Made by a program: the position numbers and the translations under genes. From Accumulibacter sp. (lineage in GTDB: Bacteria > Pseudomonadota > Gammaproteobacteria > Burkholderiales > Rhodocyclaceae), in NCBI RefSeq assembly GCF_036625195.1, contig NZ_JAZKUG010000001.1:1240001-1304000 (forward strand): 64,000 nucleotides of DNA, in the 5' to 3' direction. The stretch's first letter is position 1. Every line of letters starts with the position of its first letter. Below, piece by piece: positions 29,029-37,822 of this stretch. A model generated the notes under the pieces. The model saw only the letters and a program-made list of their open reading frames with translations, searched no databases and was not told the origin of the DNA.

Positions 29029-30276
29029 TCATGATGAAGTCAGTACGGGCGCATGGTTGCCAGCCGCGCGTCCCTTCAGCAGGAAGACGCGCATCGAGCC
29101 CTTGCCCTTGACCGGAATCTCGCCTCGCTCTTGGCAGACGAAGTCCGCCGTGAGTCGGGCGCGTGTCGTTTCGCTGATTTGAATCTCGCCGGCGATACCC
29201 TGAGACTCCATGCGCGAAGCGATGTTGACCGTGTCACCCCAGAGGTCGTAAATGAAACGTTTCTTGCCGATTACGCCAGCGACGACGGCGCCCGAGTTGA
29301 TGCCGATGCGGATCTCGAGTCCCGGGAACTCCCGGATCGCCTCCTGCAATCGCAAAGCCAGTTCCGCGACTGCCACGGCGTGATCGGCTCGTGCTTCGGG
29401 GATTCCGGCCGCCACCATGTAGGCATCGCCGATCGTCTTGATTTTTTCGAGACCGCTCTGCTCGGTGAGATCGTCAAACTTGGAGAAGATCGCGTCGAGC
29501 AGGCCAACGACGTTCGGCACCGATTCAGAGAGTGAAGTGTAGCCGACGATATCGGCAAAGAGAACGCTGCACTCGGCGAAGGCATCGGCGAAGGTCCGCC
29601 CCTCACGACGCAGACGCTGGCTGATCGACGCCGGCAGCATGTTCTCGAGTAGCTCCTCGAGCCGCCCGTTGGCGCGCGCAAGCTGTCTTTCGGATTCCGC
29701 CAGATCCGCGAGAAAGAGATGGGCAACGTACATCAGCGAGGAAACACCGGCAAAGAACAGGATCCAACGGCCGTTTTCCTGCTCCTCCGGCGACCAGGGG
29801 AGGCCGACGGCCGGCAACGACAGCAAGCCTAGTTCGACGGCAACGAAGATCAGCAGACAGACCAGTGCGTACAGTTCCCGGGCGCGGCTGCCGTGCTCGA
29901 AGAACAGCAGGTAGGCACCCATGGTCAGCGGCAGCAGGTGATAGTGGCTCATGCTGCGAAACGGCCCGGCGACGCCTTCGAGTGCGATCAGGCTGGCGAC
30001 GACGGGAATCACGACCCAGAAGTAGCCGTGGCTGGCTAGGCCGAGCTGTCCTCGCGAGAGGCGGCACCACACCCACGCCGCACCGCAGAACGACACACCC
30101 TGCAGCAGCAACGTCGGCAGATCGTCACGGCGCAGCGCGACGAGGCTCCAGACGATCGCGTAGGCGACCAGAAGGCCGACCCCGGTCCGCAGTAGCCGCT
30201 CGGCCCGGCGTCGTCGATATTGGCGAAACGCAACGTCCGTGAAGACGAAGTCGCGCGTGTTGTCTTCCTTGCTCAC
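29029..30276 (-). CDS. Membrane-anchored class III adenylate cyclase
   Basis: Makes cAMP from ATP. The start is taken as GTG at 30276, giving 415 residues; the frame continues upstream but enters the divergent neighbour. About six hydrophobic segments fill roughly residues 25-195, a short coiled linker (LADLAESERQLARANGRLEE) follows, and the catalytic domain occupies about 225-400. Metal-binding aspartates are in VLFADIVGYTSLSE and GINSGAVVAG; the adenine-specifying Lys (KIKTIGDAYMV) and Asp (YDLWGDTVN) and the transition-state Asn/Arg (VNIASRMES) are all present, so it should be an active adenylate rather than guanylate cyclase. The membrane part may sense a signal, but no known sensor domain is recognised. 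Confidence 0.88.
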   Translation of the reverse strand: MSKEDNTRDFVFTDVAFRQYRRRRAERLLRTGVGLLVAYAIVWSLVALRRDDLPTLLLQGVSFCGAAWVWCRLSRGQLGLASHGYFWVVIPVVASLIALEGVAGPFRSMSHYHLLPLTMGAYLLFFEHGSRARELYALVCLLIFVAVELGLLSLPAVGLPWSPEEQENGRWILFFAGVSSLMYVAHLFLADLAESERQLARANGRLEELLENMLPASISQRLRREGRTFADAFAECSVLFADIVGYTSLSESVPNVVGLLDAIFSKFDDLTEQSGLEKIKTIGDAYMVAAGIPEARADHAVAVAELALRLQEAIREFPGLEIRIGINSGAVVAGVIGKKRFIYDLWGDTVNIASRMESQGIAGEIQISETTRARLTADFVCQERGEIPVKGKGSMRVFLLKGRAAGNHAPVLTSS

Positions 30277-30639
30277 GATCAGGACATTCCTCGCGGCCTC
30301 CAAGGCGGCGGGCGGAGTATGCGTTCTCGACCGCCGGCAGTCAAACGCGGCTGCCGCGCGGCACAGGCGCCGCCGTCTGGCACGGAAGATGGCGGTGTGC
30401 GAGGTCTTTGGCGACCTCGCAGATCGAGCACGCCTCCGTCCGCGAAGGAGTCGGATCAGGCGAATGCCCAGCCGGAAGTCGGGCCCTGAGGAGCGACCGG
30501 CTGTGCCCGTCGCTTGCGATACAATGACTGCAGGCAGGTTCGACTCGAGCACCGGCTGCATGCCTGCACCTCGCCGCTCGACAGAAAACCTCCTCCCGGT
30601 TTCCGGGAGTCGAGAATCGCACGCTTGGAGGAACGTTCG
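30277..30639. other. Divergent intergenic region between cyclase and DUF1622 gene
   Basis: No supported gene in these 363 bases. It should hold both divergent promoters. A TACAAT at 30520-30525 could be a -10 element for the rightward gene, but no -35 is convincing. A perfect hairpin lies at 30593-30609 in the presumed leader of the DUF1622 gene. Confidence 0.4.
30593..30609 (+). repeat. Leader hairpin upstream of the DUF1622 gene
   Basis: CTCCCGG, loop TTT, CCGGGAG: a perfect 7-bp stem ending about 30 bases before the ATG and just ahead of the GGAGGAA ribosome site. There is no T-run, so it is not an obvious terminator; it could affect message stability or translation. Confidence 0.4.
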
Positions 30640-31008
30640 ATGCCATCGTTCAATGAAATTGCCGAGATCGTCGGCCTGCTCTTCGACGGCCTCGGAGTCG
30701 TCGTCATCGTCCTCGGCACGCTGCTCGCCGCGGGTCGCTTGGTCATCCTGAACAGGCGCGCAGGTGATGGCTACAGGCAGTTCCGGCAGGACATCGGACG
30801 CGGAATCCTGCTCGGCCTGGAGTTTCTGGTGGCTGCGGACATCATCCGCACCGTGGCGGTGACGCCGACGCTCGAGGGCGTCCTGGTCCTTGGCCTGATC
30901 GTCCTCATCCGGACCGTCCTCAGCACGGCTCTGCAGGTCGAACTCGAGGGCCGCTGGCCCTGGCAACGGGCCAGTGAGGGCGCGGTTCGCCCACAGGAAA
31001 CTCCCTGA
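30640..31008 (+). CDS. DUF1622-type small membrane protein
   Basis: A 122-residue protein of unknown function with three hydrophobic segments (about residues 8-28, 50-66 and 70-95). The pattern IGRGILLGLEFLVAADIIRT followed by a hydrophobic LGLIVLIRTVLSTALQVELEG tail is the DUF1622 signature. The ATG at 30640 has the strong site GGAGGAA seven bases upstream; the frame stays open to 30514 but that part is not conserved-looking. It stands alone between the divergent cyclase and the convergent aldo/keto reductase. Confidence 0.85.
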   Translation: MPSFNEIAEIVGLLFDGLGVVVIVLGTLLAAGRLVILNRRAGDGYRQFRQDIGRGILLGLEFLVAADIIRTVAVTPTLEGVLVLGLIVLIRTVLSTALQVELEGRWPWQRASEGAVRPQETP

Positions 31009-31032
31009 ACAAGAGCTGGGCCGTGTTCCCCG

Positions 31033-32016
31033 TCAGCTCTCCGGCGTGCGCCAGGGAAGCTCGAAGGCGCGTCGGATGGCCTGTATGCTGTCGCCCCCCA
31101 GAATCCGGTCCACCGCATCGACGATTTCGCGCAGGTTGGCGACCCGGGTCGTCCCAAACACACAACTTGCTATCCCGGGATTGCCGAGGACGTACGCGAT
31201 GGCCGCTTGTGCCGGCGACATTTCGCTGATCGCCGCCAGGGTCTCGCGCATGTACCGCGAGCGTCTCCGCAATTGCCGGCCACTCGGTCGTAGCCATGCT
31301 CGCGCCAAGTACCACAGGTCGGCTGGACTCCGCAGGCTGCCGATCTTTCCCTTGACGAGATGCCCCTGTCCAAGCACGGTTCCGGCGACGACTCCCGTTC
31401 CGGCTTCCGCCAAGCGGCGGATGACCGGTTCTCGGTCGAGCTGCACGACACTGTAGTCGATCAGTGCCATGTCGAAGATCTCAGGGTGGCTTGCGACAAA
31501 GGCCATGTCGGGCTCGCTGTGCGTGTTGATGCCGAGGAATCGATACATCCCCCGCCGTTTCATGGCGTAGAGGCGCTCGAGCAGCGGTTCGCCGATTTCG
31601 GCGGGAGTGATCCCGTGCAGCTGGAGGATGTCGAGGTAGCCGCAGTCGAGGTTGGCGATCGATTGCGCACAGGAGCGCTCAATATGGTCGGGGGAAAAGT
31701 CCTTGACCCTGCCACCTGGGCGCCGGAAGAGCGCACCGGCCGGCACGACGGTGCCGGCTTTCGACGACACGACGACGCGCCCGCGGTCGTGCGTGAGGAT
31801 TCTGCCGAGCAGTCGTCCGAGACGTGGCTCGGCATTGAATGCCGAATAGTTGTGGCCGGTATCGAAAAAGTTGATTCCGTGCTCGATTGCCTCGCTGACC
31901 ACCGCCGCCGCCTGTTTCTCCGGGAACTTGCGGTCACCCCAGTAGCCGGAGCAGCCGAGGGCAACCTCGGAAACCTCGAGGTCCGTCTGGCCAAGTCGTC
32001 GGTACTTCATGCCCAT
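31033..32016 (-). CDS. Aldo/keto reductase
   Basis: NAD(P)H-dependent oxidoreductase with a TIM-barrel fold, 327 residues. The catalytic tetrad is readable: Asp and Tyr in FFDTGHNYSAF, Lys in VVVSSKAG and His in DILQLHGI. C-terminal cofactor residues appear in SCVFGTTRVANLREIVDAV. It is the last gene of the long minus-strand glycan array and could act on a sugar nucleotide or be unrelated; 96 bases separate it from the preceding glycosyltransferase. Start is ATG 32016; ATG 32010 is equally plausible. Confidence 0.85.
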   Translation of the reverse strand: MGMKYRRLGQTDLEVSEVALGCSGYWGDRKFPEKQAAAVVSEAIEHGINFFDTGHNYSAFNAEPRLGRLLGRILTHDRGRVVVSSKAGTVVPAGALFRRPGGRVKDFSPDHIERSCAQSIANLDCGYLDILQLHGITPAEIGEPLLERLYAMKRRGMYRFLGINTHSEPDMAFVASHPEIFDMALIDYSVVQLDREPVIRRLAEAGTGVVAGTVLGQGHLVKGKIGSLRSPADLWYLARAWLRPSGRQLRRRSRYMRETLAAISEMSPAQAAIAYVLGNPGIASCVFGTTRVANLREIVDAVDRILGGDSIQAIRRAFELPWRTPES

Positions 32017-32112
32017 GCCTTAAACAGCCGTCGACGGAGGGGCGCTGATCGCTGTCGCGTCTGGATCATTCGCGCGTGCCGATGTCCGCCACCGAAGCCG
32101 ACCGGCCGCGGT

Positions 32113-33378
32113 TTACTGGGCCCCATCGCCAGCCCGGTCGCCGGCGTTGCTCGGCCCGGAGACCTCGTGGAGGATTCGTTCCATCTTCCGGCGCGTCTGT
32201 TCGGCCGAGAAGTGGGAGCGGACGAAGGCGAGGCCGTTGGCACCCAGACGCTCGCGGCGCCCGGCGTCATCGAGCAACTCGCTGATCAATCTTGCCAGCT
32301 GCCGGTCGTCGTCCGGTTCAAAACCGAGTCCCGCCTGCGCCGTGTCGAGAATCCGCCGTGCCTCGCCGCGGATGCCGCACAAGACCGGCCGTGCACAGGC
32401 CATGTAGTCGATCAGTTTCGTGGGGATCGCGCCGTCGAACAAGGGGATGTCCTGCAGCGTGACCAGGCAGAGATCTGCGGCGCTGAGATAGACCCGGGCC
32501 TGGTCCTTGGCAACGGGTGGAAGAACGACGAGGTTGGCCAGTTTGCCGGCCGCGACCTCGTCTTCGATCGCACCGCGCCGGAGCCCGTCGCCAACGAGCA
32601 CGAAGAGGATGTCACCGCGGTCGCGCAGCGAACGCGCCGCCCGCAGGATCACCGGGATGTTGTTCGCTTCGCCGAGGGCTCCGAAGTACAGGACGACCTT
32701 CCTGTCCTCCCAGCCGAGAGCCCGGCGCGTCCGCGCCGCTCCTTGCGGATCCGGGTACAGCCGGTCGAAATCGACGCCACAGGTGACCACCTCGAGCTTC
32801 TCCTGCGGCCAGCCGCGCGTGCGGATGTCGTCGCGAATCCCTTCGGTCAGGGCAACGATGCGAGCCGACTGGTCGTAGAGCTGCCGTTCCATCCACTCCA
32901 TGATGCGGATGAGCGTCCGGTTCCTGAGGATTCCCATCTGCACGGCAGACGCGGGCCACAGATCGCGGACCTCGAGCACGAGCGGGATCCGCCGCATGCG
33001 GCAGACGAGGGCAGCAGCGAACATAGGGAAAATGGGCGGTGTCGAGGCGAGCACCAGGTCCGGTTTGTCGATGCTGAGCAGGCCGGCGGCGCCGGACAGC
33101 GAGAAGGATGCGAAGCTCAGCAGGCGACCGAGGTAGCTGCGATGCAGCTCCGAGTAGGTGAAGGTGCGCAGCACCCTTACCGCGCCATCGCGTTCTTCAC
33201 GCCGCAGGCGACGGTACCACGGCCGGGCTGGGGTATCGCACTGCATGTACCCGGTCTCGCCGCTGACGACGGTCACCTCATGACCACGCCCGGCAAGGTA
33301 CTGCGCCAGCTCGTAGATGAGCGAATGGCCCGGAGCGCCCGTCCCTTGGTAGTACTGATAGACGATCGCGACCTTCAT
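32113..33378 (-). CDS. Glycosyltransferase family 4 protein
   Basis: GT-B glycosyltransferase of 421 residues. The N-terminal domain starts VAIVYQYYQGTGAPGHSLIYEL, with the WbuB/WcaI-like pattern of acceptor-domain residues (VLEVRDLWPASAVQMG). The C-terminal nucleotide-sugar domain begins at VVLYFGALGEANNIPVILRA and has the E(x)7E-like segment in DGAIPTKLIDYMACARPVLCG. The ATG at 33378 overlaps the upstream stop by four bases (ATGA). A retaining mechanism using UDP- or GDP-sugar is expected; donor and acceptor are unknown. Confidence 0.88.
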   Translation of the reverse strand: MKVAIVYQYYQGTGAPGHSLIYELAQYLAGRGHEVTVVSGETGYMQCDTPARPWYRRLRREERDGAVRVLRTFTYSELHRSYLGRLLSFASFSLSGAAGLLSIDKPDLVLASTPPIFPMFAAALVCRMRRIPLVLEVRDLWPASAVQMGILRNRTLIRIMEWMERQLYDQSARIVALTEGIRDDIRTRGWPQEKLEVVTCGVDFDRLYPDPQGAARTRRALGWEDRKVVLYFGALGEANNIPVILRAARSLRDRGDILFVLVGDGLRRGAIEDEVAAGKLANLVVLPPVAKDQARVYLSAADLCLVTLQDIPLFDGAIPTKLIDYMACARPVLCGIRGEARRILDTAQAGLGFEPDDDRQLARLISELLDDAGRRERLGANGLAFVRSHFSAEQTRRKMERILHEVSGPSNAGDRAGDGAQ

Positions 33379-34622
33379 CGCAGCGCCTCGTAGATCGCCA
33401 GGAGCTTTCCTTCCTCCGCCTCCCAACAGACAGCCCTGCGTGTCTGTTGCAGATTCTCCCGCCAGGCATCGAGGCGCGCCTCATCGCCGAAAAACTCGTC
33501 GATCAGCGCGGCCACGGCCGGGGCACTGCTCATGTCGCCGACGAGGCCAATCCCTCGTCCGGTGACCATGCTCCTGATTTCCGGCAAGTCGCTGCCGAGT
33601 ATGGGGACGCCGGCGGCGATGAACTCGAACAGCTTGTTTGGTGTGCAGAAGTAGTTGTTGAGACAGGTCGCCCGGTACGGGATCACGCCAGCATCAGCCG
33701 CGGCGGTATGGCTCAGCAGTTCATGCTGAGGAACCGCGGCCTGGAAGAAGACTCTTTGGGTGCCCGGCTGCCGCCGGGCCTCGCGCGTCAGTCGCTGCTT
33801 CAATGCCCCGTCTCCAAGGATCACCAGGACGATCTCCGGATTCTTCACGTGGCGCATGGCTGCAATCAGCGCCTGCAGGTTCCTGTTGGCCGACAGGCCG
33901 CCCTGGAAGAGGAGAATCTTCCGCGTCGCCGGCAGCCCGAAAAGCTCATGAAAGAGTCGCGAGCTGGGCGCAGCGTCGGTCGCCCTTTCGGCATTGCTGA
34001 TGACATGCACCTGAGAGAGCGCATGACGACGGGCGAGTTCGCCGGCGATCGACTGGTTGATGGTCATCACCGCGTCGCAATTGCCAATGTAGCGCGCCTC
34101 GATCTCTGCCCACCGCCTCCTCTCGCGAGCGGAGAACTCCTGCTCGCTGTAGAGCTCGTGGCTGTCGTAGACCAGGCGCGCAGCGCAGCCGCGCGCGACC
34201 TGGCTGGCGACTGGCAACATCGGCAGATCGTGCGCAACGACGACTCGCGGCGCGAAGCGTGATGCGACGTCGCCGTACAGCCTGGCGTGAAAGGTCTCCT
34301 GATCGACGAGGAACCGCCAGGCGAGCCGCTTCAAGCTGCGCATCAGGGAGCCATTCATTGGCAGGCGTCTGGCGAGCTGGCGATACCCGTAAGCCACTTG
34401 CTGTTCGCGCCCTCCCCCCTGGCCGCCAGCGCCTGCGCGGACCACTCTCGGCTCGTCGCGTCGCTGGGTGTCGTCATCCGTCATCGCCAGGATCGTCACT
34501 CGCCAGCCGGCCTTTTCGAGGCTGTCGGCCTGCAGGAGGATTCGCCGGTCGATCTGCCGGTCTGCCGTCAGCATCAGGATCGAGTTCGATTCGTGGTCCT
34601 GACGCGCTGCTGCAGCGTCCAT
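33375..34622 (-). CDS. Glycosyltransferase family 4-like protein
   Basis: A 415-residue GT-B protein. The N-terminal region includes VVVAHDLPMLPVASQVARG and LVYDSHELYSEQEFS; the C-terminal domain opens with ILLFQGGLSANRNLQALIAA and contains CTPNKLFEFIAAGVPILGSD, which carries the conserved glutamate and proline-glycine turn of GT4 donor sites. It is translationally coupled to the next gene (ATGA at 33375-33378) and begins 4 bases after the previous stop. Probably adds one sugar of the glycan repeat or of its terminus. Confidence 0.87.
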   Translation of the reverse strand: MDAAAARQDHESNSILMLTADRQIDRRILLQADSLEKAGWRVTILAMTDDDTQRRDEPRVVRAGAGGQGGGREQQVAYGYRQLARRLPMNGSLMRSLKRLAWRFLVDQETFHARLYGDVASRFAPRVVVAHDLPMLPVASQVARGCAARLVYDSHELYSEQEFSARERRRWAEIEARYIGNCDAVMTINQSIAGELARRHALSQVHVISNAERATDAAPSSRLFHELFGLPATRKILLFQGGLSANRNLQALIAAMRHVKNPEIVLVILGDGALKQRLTREARRQPGTQRVFFQAAVPQHELLSHTAAADAGVIPYRATCLNNYFCTPNKLFEFIAAGVPILGSDLPEIRSMVTGRGIGLVGDMSSAPAVAALIDEFFGDEARLDAWRENLQQTRRAVCWEAEEGKLLAIYEALR

Positions 34623-34626
34623 GACT

Positions 34627-35922
34627 TCACCCCCTCAGTCTTGACCAGACGGTCCGGGCCAGGCGCGAGACGGTTGGCGAACGGTCGACGAAACGGCTCA
34701 GGTTGCGCCTGAACGACTGCCGGCGCCAATGCTTCGCGTACGTCTGCCGCATGTCCTGTTCGTAGCGACGAATCGTCCGTTGCACGGTTTCGGTGTGTGT
34801 GGCCGGGCCGCTCCCGACGCGATGCGATTCGATGAGCCCGATCACGGTGGCGGCCTTGTGCCGGTAGTGCAACTCCTTGCTGTCAAGGATCGCTTCCCGG
34901 CAGTTCCTGATCAGTCGATCCACCAGCTGGCGGTCGCGCATCGCCTCCAGAACCTGCGGAAAGTCGGTGGCATCGGAGCGGATGGGAATGTAGTGCTCCC
35001 AAGGCCTGACGATACCGCTATAGTCGCCCTCTACCAGCACTTGGCAACTGCCGAGCAACCCCGCTTCGAGGACGCGAGGCGAAATCGCGGTGAATGAGTG
35101 GCGCCCGTCGACGCCGGGGAAGCAGTTTGCCTCGACCTCCTCGAAAGACGCTGCCGGGTGGGCCTTGAGGTAGGCTCGGACCCTTCGTTGAATGTCCCCG
35201 CGCGGATCGAGCAGGCTGCTGCCGCTGTTGGCACCAAGGGTGAAGCGGCAATCGCCCAGGAAGTCCAGCCACTGCGGGCCAAGCAGTGTGCCCTGATCGC
35301 CGAGCACGATGTCGGTCGTCAAGCCGGCACGCCTGGCAGGGTTCTCCACCCGTTCACCAATCGCCCACTTCGTCTCCCCGATCCTGCCGAAGTAGGGCGG
35401 AAGTCGGCGTGCCCGGTAGCCGATGTCGATCCGCCTGAGGTCGAATGGCCTCCCCTCCTTGGCGAGGAGCGTCGGGTCGACGTACCCTGTATAGGCGAGG
35501 CGTATCGAGCCCTGGCGATGGTAGCGGGGATAGAGGACATCCCAATGCGAGGAGATCACCGAAAAAACGCGGTCTACCCGCCAGTCGCACATCCAGTCGT
35601 CTAGCAGCTCGTTGCAGTCGTACTCGTCCTGCGGGAACGCAAGCCTCAGTCCCCCGCTGTCGCGGACGAAGCTGTACGTCTCCTTGATGTTCTGGAACAT
35701 CGCCTCGGGTAGCCAGCGAATGCACAGGAAGGTGACATCGAGAACGATGGCATCGAAGTCGACATCCCGCACGTAATCGGGCAGCGGCAGCTCCGTGTCG
35801 TGGTAGAGGTAGTTGTGCTCGGGAAAGGCGTCGCGCAAGGCAAATACATGGTGACACAGGAAGCTCGGGGCCAGGCGAGGGTTCCCGAGTCGATGCAACA
35901 CCATGATGTTGAGGCGGCTCAT
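34627..35922 (-). CDS. CgeB-like putative glycosyltransferase, paralogue 1
   Basis: A 431-residue protein I cannot assign to a characterised enzyme. It shares a set of motifs with two other products of this locus (37822-39141 and the C-terminal half of 41807-44482): FPQDEYDC near residue 97, GYRARRLPPYFGRIGETKW near 170, GANSGSSLLDPRGD near 230, then SPRVLEAGLL and EGDYSGIVRPWEHYIPI. The last two resemble the donor-site end of CgeB-like GT-B proteins. This copy is the most divergent; the aspartate-rich VFDWDGSL segment of its relatives is replaced by LLDPRGD. It lies 7 bases downstream of asparagine-synthetase-like gene 1. Confidence 0.65.
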   Translation of the reverse strand: MSRLNIMVLHRLGNPRLAPSFLCHHVFALRDAFPEHNYLYHDTELPLPDYVRDVDFDAIVLDVTFLCIRWLPEAMFQNIKETYSFVRDSGGLRLAFPQDEYDCNELLDDWMCDWRVDRVFSVISSHWDVLYPRYHRQGSIRLAYTGYVDPTLLAKEGRPFDLRRIDIGYRARRLPPYFGRIGETKWAIGERVENPARRAGLTTDIVLGDQGTLLGPQWLDFLGDCRFTLGANSGSSLLDPRGDIQRRVRAYLKAHPAASFEEVEANCFPGVDGRHSFTAISPRVLEAGLLGSCQVLVEGDYSGIVRPWEHYIPIRSDATDFPQVLEAMRDRQLVDRLIRNCREAILDSKELHYRHKAATVIGLIESHRVGSGPATHTETVQRTIRRYEQDMRQTYAKHWRRQSFRRNLSRFVDRSPTVSRLARTVWSRLRG

Positions 35923-35929
35923 CCCTTTC

Positions 35930-37822
35930 TCAATCGATGAACTGCTGGTGCCACAGCTCCAGGCTCAACAGCGCCCACAGGTTTCGGCCATAGGTGCTCT
36001 GGGTATCCAATACGGCATCGATCGAAAGCGGTCCGTTCAGATAGGGGCGTGAGCGCGCAGCCTGCGATGCGAAGAGGTCGCCGATCAGCTCACGTGTCGG
36101 GCCGGGCCGCTTGAGCCACAGATTGAGCGGAACCGGGAAGCCCATCTTGTCTCTGCGTTCACGAATCGCGACGGGCAGACGATCCGAGAAGACCGCCTTG
36201 AGCAATCGCTTCAGCTCGCCATTGCGGAACTTGATGTCAGCCGGGATGGTGGCGGCAAACTCGACCAGTGGATGGTCGAGAAAAGGCACACGTGCCTCGA
36301 CGCCATGCGCCATGCTCATGCGATCCTCAACCTGCAGCAGTGCGGGCAGCAAGGTCTTGAAATCGAAGTGAGTCATGGAATCGAAGTACGACTCCTTGCC
36401 GACATTGCTGCCCCAGAAGATGCTCCTGAACTCTTCGAAGGTCGATCGTTGGTCGAGAAGCTCGGGAGCGATGATCGTCCCGAAGGTATTGGCCCGGTTC
36501 ACCAGACGCCAGTAGCGCTCATCCCGTTCGCCAAACAGACCGCCTGCCCAGAACTCCCGCAGCATTGGTTTGTACTGCCGAAGGCTTTCCAGGTTAGGAA
36601 TGATCGATTCGTAGGTCACCACGTAATTCCCATTGTGCAGCGAACCTTCGATGGCACCCTTGATGCACTGTTCGAAATACGCAACGAGATAGCGCGCATA
36701 ACCGCCAAAAATCTCGTCACCTCCCTGGCCTCCGAGAACCACCTTGATGTGCCTTCCGACTTCCTTCGACACCATGTATTGCGGGAACGAGCCCGGGCCA
36801 GCGGCTGGCTGATCGAGATGCCAGATGACCTTGGCTATGTGGTCGACGAAGTCCTGCTCACCGATGTCCGCAACAAAGAGTTCCATGCTGCGTTCGTCGG
36901 CCAAGGCTCTGGCATAAGCGGACTCGTCGAACTCAATGCCGTCGAGGAAGCGCCCGTTGAACGCCTTGAACGGGCCGCTTGGCCGGACTTCGCGAGCGAG
37001 CGCTGCCAGTAGACTCGAGTCGACACCGCCGCTGACGTAACTGCCGACCTCGACGTCAGCACGCAGATGCATCTTCACCGAGTCATGCAGCAGCTCGATC
37101 AAACGGTTGGTGAACCAGCGTTCCGTATGATCGTAATCGATGTCGTAGTGGACTTCCCAGTAGCGACGAACGAGCTCCTCCTGCCCGGGTGAGAGAATGG
37201 CGTAGTGCGCGGCAGGTAGTTGCCAAACTCCCTCGATCAGCGTCTTGTCGCCAAGGCAGAACTGGAAGGTCAAATAGTCAGCCAATGCTGCCTGGCTCAC
37301 ACGGCGTCGTCCCAGAAAGGGCAGCAGTGCCTTGGCTTCGGAAGCAAAATAGAACCCATGGTCGGTTCTGGTCCAGTACAGTGGCTTGATGCCGAAGCGG
37401 TCCCGCGCCAGGAAAAGCTTCTGCTCACGGGCATCCCAAATTGCCAGAGCGAACATGCCGCGCAGGTGACTGACACAGTCGACTCCCCAGCGTTGAAAAG
37501 CACGCAGGACGACTTCCGTATCGGAGCGCGTCCGGAAAGGGTGTTCGCCGAGTTCGGCACGCAGTTCCAGATAGTTGTAGATCTCTCCGTTGTAGATGAT
37601 GGTGTAACGTCCATCATCACTGTGCATCGGCTGCGCTCCGGACTCCAGATCGATGATCGCCAAGCGCACGTGGCCCAATCCCACCTGGCCACTCTCGGAA
37701 GCCCATTTGCCGGCCCCGTCAGGGCCGCGATGGCGAATCTCGTGCATGCCTACATCGAGATCCCGGGACGAGGTAGACTGCTCCCTGATACCCGTTGCGA
37801 GGAAACCAAAGATTCCACACAT
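35930..37822 (-). CDS. Asparagine synthetase (AsnB)-like glutamine amidotransferase 1
   Basis: A 630-residue two-domain enzyme. The class II glutaminase domain starts at MCGIFGF (Cys2 nucleophile after Met removal) with RHRGPDG and IIYNGEIYNYLELR. The synthetase domain has the ATP pyrophosphatase loop SGGVDSS near residue 264 and GGQGGDEIFGGYARYL. It may amidate a sugar carboxylate rather than aspartate: homologues in O-antigen loci make uronamides. The ATG at 37822 overlaps the previous stop by one base (TGATG). The ammonia-generating and ATP-using sites both look intact. Confidence 0.85.
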   Translation of the reverse strand: MCGIFGFLATGIREQSTSSRDLDVGMHEIRHRGPDGAGKWASESGQVGLGHVRLAIIDLESGAQPMHSDDGRYTIIYNGEIYNYLELRAELGEHPFRTRSDTEVVLRAFQRWGVDCVSHLRGMFALAIWDAREQKLFLARDRFGIKPLYWTRTDHGFYFASEAKALLPFLGRRRVSQAALADYLTFQFCLGDKTLIEGVWQLPAAHYAILSPGQEELVRRYWEVHYDIDYDHTERWFTNRLIELLHDSVKMHLRADVEVGSYVSGGVDSSLLAALAREVRPSGPFKAFNGRFLDGIEFDESAYARALADERSMELFVADIGEQDFVDHIAKVIWHLDQPAAGPGSFPQYMVSKEVGRHIKVVLGGQGGDEIFGGYARYLVAYFEQCIKGAIEGSLHNGNYVVTYESIIPNLESLRQYKPMLREFWAGGLFGERDERYWRLVNRANTFGTIIAPELLDQRSTFEEFRSIFWGSNVGKESYFDSMTHFDFKTLLPALLQVEDRMSMAHGVEARVPFLDHPLVEFAATIPADIKFRNGELKRLLKAVFSDRLPVAIRERRDKMGFPVPLNLWLKRPGPTRELIGDLFASQAARSRPYLNGPLSIDAVLDTQSTYGRNLWALLSLELWHQQFID

